Assembly: GCA_031285415.1 (NCBI GenBank)
Contig: JAITWF010000158.1
Span: 1 to 14,576, forward strand
Reading direction: 5' to 3'
DNA length: 14,576 bases
Origin: Deferribacteraceae bacterium
GTDB taxonomy: Bacteria; Chrysiogenota; Deferribacteres; Deferribacterales; JAISNW01
Part shown: piece after piece, positions 1 to 6,386 of the stretch
How the letters are laid out: the number at the start of each line of letters is the position of its first letter
How positions within the stretch are numbered: position 1 is the first letter of the stretch
Notes under the pieces: model-generated
What the model was told of the DNA's origin: nothing
Database searches by the model: none
Seen by the model: only the letters and a program-made list of their open reading frames with translations
Program-made: the position numbers and the translations under genes

Positions 1-486
1 GGGATGGTGTTTCAGCAGTTTAATCTATTTCCTCACCTAGATATTATGAAGAATATCACCCTTGCCCCCGTTACGCTTGGCATGAAGAGTCAGGAGGAGG
101 CGGATAGCACAGCTATTGCGCTTCTAAAGAGGATCGGGCTAGAGAGCAAGGCTAAGGCGTATCCTCGCCAACTTTCAGGGGGGCAGCAGCAGAGGGTGGC
201 GATCGTGCGTGCGCTTGCGATGAATCCAGATGTTATGCTCTTCGACGAACCGACGTCGGCACTCGATCCAGAGATGGTGGGGGAGGTGCTTGAGCTTATG
301 CGAGAGCTTGCCCACGAGGGGATGACGATGGCGATCGTTACGCACGAGATGGGCTTTGCTCGTGAGATCGCCACAAGGGTACTCTTTATGGATAATGGGC
401 TTATCGTAGAGCAGGCAAAACCAGATGAGTTCTTTAGTGCGCCGAAAAACCCACGATTGAAGGAGTTTTTGGCGAAGGTGTTATAA
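1..486 (+). CDS. Polar amino acid ABC transporter ATP-binding protein (GlnQ type), 5' end outside window
   Basis: This is the cytoplasmic ATPase subunit of an ABC importer, most like the GlnQ/HisP/ArtP group that energises uptake of polar amino acids with a periplasmic binding protein and membrane permease. The frame is open to base 1, so the Walker A part (about 80 residues) is missing; an ATG at base 4 is internal, not the start. About 161 of a usual 240-250 residues remain. Visible in order are the Q-loop (VFQQFNLFPH) at the very start, the ABC signature LSGGQQQR, Walker B with the D-loop (LFDEPTSALDPE) and the switch histidine in THEMGF. The FPH after the Q-loop and the THEMGFA block are typical of the amino-acid subfamily. 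Substrate cannot be told, because the binding protein and permease are not in view. The gene is followed by repeat A and the convergent TetR gene. Confidence 0.9.
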   Translation, partial: GMVFQQFNLFPHLDIMKNITLAPVTLGMKSQEEADSTAIALLKRIGLESKAKAYPRQLSGGQQQRVAIVRALAMNPDVMLFDEPTSALDPEMVGEVLELMRELAHEGMTMAIVTHEMGFAREIATRVLFMDNGLIVEQAKPDEFFSAPKNPRLKEFLAKVL

Positions 487-500
487 AATGATACCAGACC

Positions 501-609
501 ACCCTCCCCTTGAGGGAGGGTCGAAAAAATAAATATTTTTTCAGGGAGGGGTTGCAGAGAATAACCCCCCACCGAAGCTAACGCTTCGACTCCCCCTCAA
601 GGGGGGAGT
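501..609. repeat. Palindromic GC-run repeat A (REPIN/MITE-like)
   Basis: The gap between two convergent genes is almost wholly made of nested inverted repeats. These are ACCCTCCC/GGGAGGGT (501-508 with 514-521), GAAAAAATA/TATTTTTTC (523-531 with 534-542), a GGGGTT/AACCCC pair around 547-567, CGAAGC/GCTTCG (573-578 with 583-588), and a C-run/G-run hairpin at about 592-606. The left and right ends are imperfect inverted copies of each other. The core GGTTGCAGA is shared with repeat B at 10158-10288 on the opposite strand. It could act as a bidirectional terminator or mRNA 3'-end protector for both neighbours, although no hairpin is directly followed by a clean T-run. It is non-coding. Confidence 0.75.
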
Positions 610-626
610 GTTGATCTGTTTTCCCC

Positions 627-1259
627 CTACTTTGCAAGTAGTGCATCGATCGTCATATCTAGCATGTTTTGCATATATTGCTCGGGAGTGACCCCAGTGC
701 TGATCTCCATGTAGTGCTTTTTATGTGTGAGCATATCGACAATGCCGACAAAGGTGCTGGATAGATACATTCCCAAAAATTTTGCATCTTTATCTTTGCG
801 AAATACCCCCTCTTGTACCCCTCTCTCAAGTATATCTAACAAGATCCCAAATACTTTGCCATCGTTATCATATACCTCTCTTAAAATGCTATCAGGGGAT
901 GCCTTTGCACGAACGTGATAGTTGATAAGTATATGTGTATATCCAGGGCAAAAAAGTGCGAAGTCTACTGCATTTTTAAGGACATTTTTCATGTCACTCA
1001 GTGCGTCAATCCCCTTTACATCTCTGCTCATATACTCATATTGCTTTGCAAGCGCTCGCAGTGCTACAGCGTCGTACATTGACTCTTTACTGTTGACATA
1101 GCTATAGACTGTGCGCTTTGAGTACTCCGCCTCCTTCACGATCTCATCTACTGTGGCGTGGCGATACCCCTTTCGAAAGAATACTCGCTCTGCTGCATCT
1201 ATTATACTTTCACGGCGGACTTTAGCTACCTCTTCCCTGCGTTTAGTTTGAACAATCAA
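627..1259 (-). CDS. TetR/AcrR-family transcriptional regulator
   Basis: This is a 210-residue one-component DNA-binding regulator. The N-terminal helix-turn-helix (about residues 15-62) has the family pattern: IIDAAERVFFRKGYRHATV, then DEIVKEAEYSKRTVYSYVNSKE, ending in the typical aromatic and acidic stretch. The C-terminal two-thirds is helical and unlike anything I can name, so the ligand is unknown. The start is a TTG at 1257-1259, preceded by AGGAG only three bases away. This is a short spacer, but no ATG or GTG fits better. Its -10-like TATAAT lies within the end of the palindrome at 1270-1394, giving a leader of only about a dozen bases. It converges on the ABC transporter gene and diverges from the chemotaxis receptor. 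Its targets cannot be told; autoregulation through the palindrome is possible but unproven. Confidence 0.85.
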   Translation of the reverse strand: MIVQTKRREEVAKVRRESIIDAAERVFFRKGYRHATVDEIVKEAEYSKRTVYSYVNSKESMYDAVALRALAKQYEYMSRDVKGIDALSDMKNVLKNAVDFALFCPGYTHILINYHVRAKASPDSILREVYDNDGKVFGILLDILERGVQEGVFRKDKDAKFLGMYLSSTFVGIVDMLTHKKHYMEISTGVTPEQYMQNMLDMTIDALLAK

Positions 1260-1269
1260 TTACTCCTGT

Positions 1270-1394
1270 TAAAAGTCATTATATTAGCGTACTACGTCGT
1301 TATTTTTTAAAACTAAATCCTCATGTACGTCTATGTACACTGCGGTTTAATTTTAAAAAGCCGCCTAGTATTGCATCTAATATAATGACTTTTA
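1270..1394. repeat. 125-bp imperfect palindrome with 18-bp perfect terminal inverted repeats
   Basis: The left end TAAAAGTCATTATATTAG (1270-1287) is the exact reverse complement of 1377-1394. The inner arms also pair imperfectly: T/A-rich and TTTTAAAA-type blocks near 1301-1318 with 1346-1360, and TGTAC (1324-1328) with GTACA (1335-1339). Both sets centre near 1332. The ends start and finish with TA, as a mariner-type MITE would, but this is only suggestive. Each outer arm carries an outward-facing TATAAT (1278-1283 on minus, 1381-1386 on plus). No second copy was seen in the window. Confidence 0.8.
1278..1283 (-). promoter_or_regulatory. Candidate -10 element of the TetR gene
   Basis: A perfect TATAAT on the minus strand lies inside the left arm of the 125-bp palindrome. 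Transcription starting about seven bases downstream would begin just before the AGGAG ribosome-binding site and the TTG start. No convincing -35 hexamer is seen at 16-18 bases upstream, so activation or extended contacts may be needed. This is sequence-pattern evidence only. Confidence 0.4.
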
Positions 1395-1570
1395 TAAAAG
1401 TATACTATTAGTTGTAAAAAGTAAACCTCAAATCGGGATATTTTATGATCCACAGAAATAACTTGCACATTTTGTGAATAATATATATTTTAGAGATCGG
1501 CACCTCTGCCGACGAATCTTTGCTAATGACGTATTTTGGCGAGGTTTAATACTTTTTGTGAGATGATGAT
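1395..1570 (+). promoter_or_regulatory. Leader and probable promoter region of the chemotaxis receptor gene
   Basis: This is the right half of a 311-bp gap without genes. It is AT-rich and holds a possible sigma-70 type promoter: TTGCAC at 1463-1468, a 17-base spacer, and TATTTT at 1486-1491. A small hairpin TCGGCA/TGCCGA follows at about 1498-1513. The ribosome-binding site before the ATG at 1571 is weak (GTGAGATGATGAT). I looked for a flagellar sigma-28 or sigma-54 pattern and for a c-di-GMP riboswitch and saw none that fits. Confidence 0.3.
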
Positions 1571-3601
1571 ATGAAAAAGCTAGGTTTAAGCACAAAGCTC
1601 TTAATGGTAATCGGCGGTAGCATGCTGGTGGTGTTTGTAATCCTTACATTCCTTATTATAAACCGTACCACTGGTGCCTTTTATAGCAATCTAACTCAGT
1701 CGAATAAGGATCAGATGAACACCGCTCTGCACATGATCGAGTTGACTGCCAAAGCTTTAGACAATAGTCTGAATACTGCGGCTGCTACAGCTCTTGCAGT
1801 ATTTAGCGATAATTTAGAGATCGATCCAGATGCAACGATGACTGTGGGTGATTATCGTATTCCACGCCTCACCTACAATGGACGCACCAACATGAACGAC
1901 GAGCTTGATGAGTTCAAACGTTATGCAAAGGCTGATATGACGCTATTTGTAAGGGCTGATGATGGTTCATTTATCAGAGCTGGCACCACTCTTTTGGATG
2001 CTAATGGCAAGAGAGCTGTCGGCACCCCCCTTGCAGCAGGTGCTGCGCTTACAGCTGTACAGGGTGGAAGGAATTATGAGGGCGTTGCAATGCTATTTGG
2101 TCGCCAGTATAGTACCCGATATATACCAATGGTACAGAATAGTGAAGTTGTAGGGATATACTTCGTCGGCGTAGAGTTTAACGCCTCTGTAGAGGCACTT
2201 TCAGCTGCTCTCGAAAAGGTAAAGTTGGGTGATAGCGGCTATCTATATGTTATGCAGGGGGAGAACCCTCCATCTGGCAGTGCAGGAAAGGGGCTATTGA
2301 TCGTTCACCCATCTTTAAAGGGGAAGAGTATTTGGGATCTTGCCGCAGCCGACGGTATGCTATTTAGCCAAGAGATAGCTAAGCAGAAGAGTGGAGTCTT
2401 GGAGTATAAATGGCTAGAGGGTAGCGAAACTGTAGATAAGATCGCAGTCTTTGAGCATTATCCAGAGTGGGATTGGCTTGTTATAGGCACACTTCCAAAG
2501 TCAGAGATGACGAGCGATGTCACTGCAATAGCCAAAATAACGACGATCTTTATGGTCGCTTTCTTGGTAATCCTCCTTGCGATCATCTTTATTATGATAC
2601 GGATCGTGCTTGTGTGCCCACTAAATAAGTTTATTGATATGGCGGCAAATCTGACCAGTGGCGATGGCGACCTTACGCGCAAGATCGATATACACTCGAA
2701 AGATGAATTAGGCACACTTGCAGGCTATTTTAATACATTCATCGAAAATGTACGCACGATCATCGCTCAGGTGAAAGCATCGGCAGACGCAGTAGCCTCT
2801 AGCAATAACGAGCTTGCTGCCACCATGGAGGAGCTGTCGACGATATTTAATGAGCAGTCGGCACAGGTCGAAGGTGTTAGTAGTGCCATGGAGGAGATCC
2901 GTTGCGTGAGCGATGAAGCAAGCGATACCTTGAACGATACACGAACGATCATCACCGAGGCGGACTCTAAGACTGGCGAAGGGCAAGATAATCTTCATCA
3001 GGTAGTGGAGAGTATAAATGTTATCGAATCTAGAGCGCAATCGCTCTCAAACACCATTGAAGCGTTGGCAGAGGCAACGAATGAGATAGATGAAATGCTT
3101 AATGTTATCAATGATATAGCAGGGCAAACTAACCTGTTGGCTCTGAACGCTTCCATCGAGGCCGCTAGAGCTGGCGAGGCTGGACGTGGGTTTGCCGTTG
3201 TTGCCGATGAGGTACGTCTCCTTGCCGAGCGTACGCAGTCGTCCACATTGAAGATCGCCGAGATTACCACCAGAGTTAAGGCGATACCGAAAAACGCCTC
3301 TAAAGAGGTGCAGGAGACGCTAGCAAGTGTGTCTGATGGTGTAGAACGCTCTACCACAACTGGAGATTTCTTCTGCCAGATCGTAGATCTAGTAAATCAG
3401 ATCAACGATTCCTCTGTTACTATGGTAAGAAAGATTGATGAACAGTGCGGCATGATCGAGAGGAGTAATAATGAGATTAAGAATGTTGCCGTGGGTATCG
3501 ACGAGAGCAATAAGGCGGTAACAGAGGTTACGCAGACTGTCCATCACCTACAGAGCATGACCGAAGAGCTACGTATGTTGGCAGCAAGGTTTAAAGTATA
3601 A
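1571..3601 (+). CDS. Methyl-accepting chemotaxis protein with Cache 3/Cache 2-type sensor domain
   Basis: This is a transmembrane chemoreceptor of 676 residues that would signal to CheA/CheW. Membrane segment 1 is at about residues 10-31. A periplasmic sensor follows (about 35-320) with the landmarks of the Cache_3-Cache_2 fusion: FIRAGTTLLDANGKRAVGTP, YSTRYIPMVQ and VGIYFVGVEF, then GDSGYLYVMQG, LLIVHPSLKGKS and WDWLVIGTL. Membrane segment 2 is at about 324-348, followed by a HAMP domain and a long helical signalling domain. Its hairpin tip, AGQTNLLALNASIEAARAGE (about 517-536), is nearly invariant in the family. The C-terminus ends in AARFKV and has no CheR-binding pentapeptide, so adaptation enzymes would not be tethered here. 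The ligand is not predictable; this sensor class often binds small organic acids. It is monocistronic, with a terminator at 3711-3735. Confidence 0.93.
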   Translation: MKKLGLSTKLLMVIGGSMLVVFVILTFLIINRTTGAFYSNLTQSNKDQMNTALHMIELTAKALDNSLNTAAATALAVFSDNLEIDPDATMTVGDYRIPRLTYNGRTNMNDELDEFKRYAKADMTLFVRADDGSFIRAGTTLLDANGKRAVGTPLAAGAALTAVQGGRNYEGVAMLFGRQYSTRYIPMVQNSEVVGIYFVGVEFNASVEALSAALEKVKLGDSGYLYVMQGENPPSGSAGKGLLIVHPSLKGKSIWDLAAADGMLFSQEIAKQKSGVLEYKWLEGSETVDKIAVFEHYPEWDWLVIGTLPKSEMTSDVTAIAKITTIFMVAFLVILLAIIFIMIRIVLVCPLNKFIDMAANLTSGDGDLTRKIDIHSKDELGTLAGYFNTFIENVRTIIAQVKASADAVASSNNELAATMEELSTIFNEQSAQVEGVSSAMEEIRCVSDEASDTLNDTRTIITEADSKTGEGQDNLHQVVESINVIESRAQSLSNTIEALAEATNEIDEMLNVINDIAGQTNLLALNASIEAARAGEAGRGFAVVADEVRLLAERTQSSTLKIAEITTRVKAIPKNASKEVQETLASVSDGVERSTTTGDFFCQIVDLVNQINDSSVTMVRKIDEQCGMIERSNNEIKNVAVGIDESNKAVTEVTQTVHHLQSMTEELRMLAARFKV

Positions 3602-3605
3602 AACA

Positions 3606-3700
3606 CTGGAAGGGGAAACCAAGTTTTCCCCTTTCCACCTTCCCCTTCCTTCGGGGGTTCGTTACGGCGAAGTAAATTCGCCTGCACTCAGCTGTTATTT
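3606..3700 (+). repeat. 95-bp dispersed repeat, copy R1
   Basis: Begins five bases after the chemotaxis receptor stop codon. It aligns without gaps to 13814-13908 (R2), at about 77 of 95 identical positions by my count. It contains a 9-bp perfect hairpin AAGGGGAAA/TTTCCCCTT (3610-3618 with 3625-3633), a second CCTTCCCCTTCC run that could pair alternatively, and a GGCGAA/TTCGCC hairpin near 3665-3682. Both copies occupy the same kind of position, directly 3' of a plus-strand gene that faces a convergent gene. It is non-coding. Confidence 0.85.
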
Positions 3701-3710
3701 TGCAGAGTAG

Positions 3711-3735
3711 GGGTGGGGTCTGCCCACCCTTTTTT
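3711..3735 (+). terminator. Intrinsic terminator of the chemotaxis receptor gene
   Basis: A 7-bp GC-rich stem, GGGTGGG (3711-3717) with CCCACCC (3723-3729), has a 5-base loop and is followed by six T residues (3730-3735). It lies 110 bases after the receptor stop codon, beyond repeat R1. Its T-run overlaps the stop codon of the convergent gene ending at 3734. On the opposite strand there is no T-run, so it is directional. Confidence 0.8.
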
Positions 3736-4198
3736 ACCTCTTCCCTGTCAGTAGCTCCTGCATCTGTGGCGGAAGGCTGATAAGGGAGTACTGTTTAAAG
3801 AGCGCAAGCTCTTTATTTTGTTTATTATCAAGCAGATAGCTCGTAAAGTATGCTGGCGAAAGGTCGGGAATTATCTTGAATAGTGTGCCAGCCATCCCCC
3901 AATAGTGTGATAGGTCGTCGGTGCGCTCTATATCTAATACATCTGGGTTTAGGTATATATCCACAGGGCTGCCGATATATCCGTTGTCGCAGTCGATCGT
4001 AGCGGTTACGATATCCTTCTTGGAGCTACCGACTATATCAAACTCGAGCATTAGTGTAGAGTATGGTGCCAATGCCATTCGTGGGTATACCGTTACGACG
4101 TAGTGAGACATCGATGCACTCTCGATTATGAGTTTTGCAATCTTGTCAAAAGTTCCCTCGGTTGAGCGTCTGCCACATAGTTTTATATTATAGTTCAT
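3734..4198 (-). CDS. Divergent IorB-like (2-oxoacid:ferredoxin oxidoreductase gamma-type) protein
   Basis: 154 residues, soluble, no signal peptide. I infer a relation to the beta subunit of indolepyruvate ferredoxin oxidoreductase from three things. It follows an IorA-like gene with an ATGA overlap. Its opening (YNIKLCGRRSTEGTFDKIAK, then a helix and SHYVVTVYPRMALAPYST) matches the layout of the family's start (a beta strand, a GGQG loop, a helix, then a strand leading to a short S/T-rich loop). It also has about the right size for a shortened version (the usual length is about 190-200). The glycine-rich GGQG loop is replaced by RRSTEG and the conserved H/SGMAQRGG-type loop is not recognisable, so normal substrate or CoA handling is doubtful. 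The frame is intact to the end at PPQMQELLTGKR. It could instead be an unrelated small protein; the homology call is moderate at best. It appears to be the last gene of the operon. Confidence 0.45.
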   Translation of the reverse strand: MNYNIKLCGRRSTEGTFDKIAKLIIESASMSHYVVTVYPRMALAPYSTLMLEFDIVGSSKKDIVTATIDCDNGYIGSPVDIYLNPDVLDIERTDDLSHYWGMAGTLFKIIPDLSPAYFTSYLLDNKQNKELALFKQYSLISLPPQMQELLTGKR

Positions 4199-5493
4199 GA
4201 TAATGCCTTCGTTTCGCAGTTCACCACGCAGCTTTTGCAGCCTGTGCAGAGTGCGGTGTTTATCTTTAGCACTCTATGAGCGTCTAACGCAGTTTTTGAT
4301 GAATAGATTGCAGGGCAGCGAGTTTTCTCGATACACTTCAAGATCGATTCATCGGTGAGGCTTTTTGTATTAACCTTTATCTTCGAATACCGCTTAATAT
4401 TATTGCAACTATACGGCAGAGTACAGCTTTTCAGCGTTTTCAGCTTGTATGGCGCATTCACCAGTGGAAATTGCCCCTTCTCGTCGATATCGGCTAGCAC
4501 TATATAGTAGTCGTTGCCGTGCGGTTTTATATTAAACGGTTTAATCTCGCTCAAGTTTGTAATAAAAACGGTTGGTTTATTCAGCTTGCGATGCATTGCG
4601 CCCATATACCCAACGGAGGTCACGGCGTGAACTGGGTACACCTTCTCAACAGCTGGGCAGGTGATAGTCGTCAGCACCATATGCCCAGAAAGATCTAGAT
4701 TGGAAAAGATCGTTACAAACGGACATCCTGGGCAGAGAACGGTTTTGGTCTGCGGCTCCTCCGCCTCAATGTCAGCTGTAACGGCGATATCAAGCCGCAG
4801 TCTGTGCATAACTTCCTGCAAAAAGCGCAGATCGGTGTGCGTGGTGTGTATCTCTTTTAGGTTACTAAAGCTCTTCGCCTGTTCGACCACAGGGATAATA
4901 TATTGCGGAAACTCCTCTTGAGCTTGCTCAAATACAACTCTACCGCTAGAAAGTACGAACGGTGTGCTTTGCGTTAGGTTTTCATATGCGGCGGTAAGTT
5001 TCTGCTGCATAAGTTTAAAATCCCACTTGATATCGAAGGTTGCAGGGCTTATATATGGCGAAACCCTATCCTGATTTGGGATAGGCATAGATTGCATTAT
5101 GTAGCTATTGAGTGCGTTAGGTGATATGATAATCTGGACTGGCATATTCGTGTCCAGAGAGGTTTTTAGCGCTTTCGCAAAGATATCAAAGACGTTATCG
5201 GGCTTGCGACAGAAGAACGTTGGCACAGATATCCCATCCGGCAGCGACGCACTGACGAGCAAACAGCCGCCACGTAGCGGTTTATCAAGTGGGATCTGCG
5301 GAAGTTTATGAAAGAAACCGATACTCTTATTGCCTACAACGGAGGCGTTTATAAGATAATCCAACGCCTCCTGCTTGCGCAAAGTTACATTGGATTCAAT
5401 GGGGAATGGAAAGTTCTCCTCAACGTATACAAGCGAAAACAGAAGCCCATTAATATACTCAACTAAAAGTTCGGTGCTATTATTTATTACCAT
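4195..5493 (-). CDS. Divergent IorA-like protein with C-terminal 4Fe-4S motif; catalytic TPP motif apparently lost
   Basis: 432 residues, cytoplasmic. Landmarks of the alpha subunit of indolepyruvate:ferredoxin oxidoreductase are an LCPGCPF motif (residues 253-259), a following VGYMGAM stretch (about 294-300) where the family has a CMGAS-type turn, CPAI at 393-396, and a ferredoxin-type CxxCxxCxxxC at the extreme C-terminus (Cys 416, 419, 422, 426). The N-terminal part (RKQEALDYLINASVVGNKS) resembles the NEKVALE.A.GAS.AG region of the pyrimidine-binding domain. Missing are the N-terminal YPGTPSSE block and the GDG...N thiamine-diphosphate/Mg motif; at that place the protein reads KPTVFITNLSEIKPF. 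The usual length is about 590-620 residues, so it is about 170 shorter. Only one Cys4 cluster motif is seen. It probably does not catalyse oxidative decarboxylation but may still bind an Fe-S cluster. The ATG at 5491-5493 has no clear ribosome-binding site and sits in a small palindrome. It lies 44 bases after the DUF2156 gene. Confidence 0.6.
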   Translation of the reverse strand: MVINNSTELLVEYINGLLFSLVYVEENFPFPIESNVTLRKQEALDYLINASVVGNKSIGFFHKLPQIPLDKPLRGGCLLVSASLPDGISVPTFFCRKPDNVFDIFAKALKTSLDTNMPVQIIISPNALNSYIMQSMPIPNQDRVSPYISPATFDIKWDFKLMQQKLTAAYENLTQSTPFVLSSGRVVFEQAQEEFPQYIIPVVEQAKSFSNLKEIHTTHTDLRFLQEVMHRLRLDIAVTADIEAEEPQTKTVLCPGCPFVTIFSNLDLSGHMVLTTITCPAVEKVYPVHAVTSVGYMGAMHRKLNKPTVFITNLSEIKPFNIKPHGNDYYIVLADIDEKGQFPLVNAPYKLKTLKSCTLPYSCNNIKRYSKIKVNTKSLTDESILKCIEKTRCPAIYSSKTALDAHRVLKINTALCTGCKSCVVNCETKALS

Positions 5494-5507
5494 ATACCAC
5501 TGGTATA
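5493..5507. promoter_or_regulatory. 15-bp palindrome touching the start codon of the IorA-like gene
   Basis: TATACCA and TGGTATA flank a single central base, and the palindrome overlaps the first base of the ATG. It could be a small operator or an RNA hairpin that masks translation start. It lies in the only gap (44 bases) within the lower part of the operon, so an internal promoter or control point is possible. No sigma-70 hexamers are convincing here. Confidence 0.3.
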
Positions 5508-5537
5508 ATACTAAATATCTGTAAATTCAAGGGGAAA

Positions 5538-6386
5538 TTATTTCAAATGCACCCGATACTTCCTCTGCATATTATCCACGAGATAGGTTGATTTCGCCTG
5601 TCGGAGGCTCTCTTTACCTAGATCCTGCTCAAAGTTTAATAGCTCGTACTTCTCTGGCAGAGCGTTTGCAAGGCTATTATACATATGTGCATAGATCCCC
5701 TTAAAGGTTGTTACCCCTTTGGCGAAGTGGATCACGAATGTATTATCGTTCAGCTCTTCGCCGAGGAGGAAGCCTGAGGGTTCGCCGTCAGCGTAATATA
5801 CCTGCCCCACAAGCCCAAACGCTTCGCAGTGGTCGATCGCCTCTACGCAGGCGATATAGTCGGTATCCTCGATCGGCAGCCCACCTAGATCAAACCACCT
5901 CTGCAATGCAACCTTTGCGTCCGACGCTCTGTCGCAGGAGTACGGTTTATCCTCATACTGGTAAAGTGTGCGATACTGCTTGATTAGATTGCGCTTCTTA
6001 TGCAGGTTTCTGCCAGGGTATGTGGCGATCTTGTTGCGAGTGTAGACGTAATCGGAGTCGTCGTCGTTAAACTCATATCTATATTCCGATTCAGGGAGGT
6101 GCACCAGATCTGATTCTGGCACAGGGAATAGACAGTACCCCTCGCTCATAAGCTCCTTTAAAATAGCTTTATCGATCGACTCGATCTTGTTAAAGGGCAT
6201 AATATAGCGAGTACCGTCGTATGTGATCGCAGTAAGAAATGTATAATCACCCTTGCGAAGCACCTTATAGTCGTGCTGGCGGCGAAATAGGTATAGGTTT
6301 GCAAAGCTATATTCGCTTATAGGCGATTGCATCTTCTTGATAAGTGACGCAATCTCATCGTGATGTTTTGAATCTAATGTTTCCAT
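5538..6386 (-). CDS. DUF2156 (phosphatidylglycerol lysyltransferase C-terminal-like) protein
   Basis: 282 residues, soluble, with no membrane segments. The whole protein looks like the stand-alone DUF2156 domain, a double GNAT-like fold related to the C-terminal catalytic part of MprF/LysPG synthase. Family features seen are SEYSFANLYLFRRQHDYKV near residue 23, GRNLHKKRNLIKQY (about 125-138), GQVYYADGEPSGFLLGEEL (about 194-212), and the C-terminal LLNFEQDLGKESLRQAKSTY (about 249-268). It lacks the multi-TM flippase domain of MprF, so lipid lysylation cannot be assumed. Aminoacyl or acyl transfer to an unknown acceptor is the family-level expectation. AAGGA precedes the ATG by about eight bases. 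It overlaps the end of the AAA ATPase gene by 13 bases, so the two are translationally coupled. Confidence 0.8.
   Translation of the reverse strand: METLDSKHHDEIASLIKKMQSPISEYSFANLYLFRRQHDYKVLRKGDYTFLTAITYDGTRYIMPFNKIESIDKAILKELMSEGYCLFPVPESDLVHLPESEYRYEFNDDDSDYVYTRNKIATYPGRNLHKKRNLIKQYRTLYQYEDKPYSCDRASDAKVALQRWFDLGGLPIEDTDYIACVEAIDHCEAFGLVGQVYYADGEPSGFLLGEELNDNTFVIHFAKGVTTFKGIYAHMYNSLANALPEKYELLNFEQDLGKESLRQAKSTYLVDNMQRKYRVHLK

Noticed and set aside
90..572. 160-codon minus-strand ORF across the ABC ATPase
   Set aside because: It lies antisense to the conserved LSGGQ/Walker B frame and starts within repeat A; no homology is visible.
487..626. CRISPR-like repeats in the left intergenic region
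   Set aside because: There is no direct-repeat/spacer periodicity; all structure is inverted repeats within a single element.
1495..1515. Possible sigma-54 promoter (CGGCAC...TGCCGA) before the chemotaxis receptor
   Set aside because: The spacing and the -12 GC element do not fit TGGCAC-N5-TTGCA; the sequence is better read as a small hairpin.
4195..5493. Calling this gene a functional indolepyruvate ferredoxin oxidoreductase (iorA)
   Set aside because: The thiamine-diphosphate GDG motif, the YPGTPSSE block and about a quarter of the usual length are missing, so a functional assignment and gene symbol would mislead.
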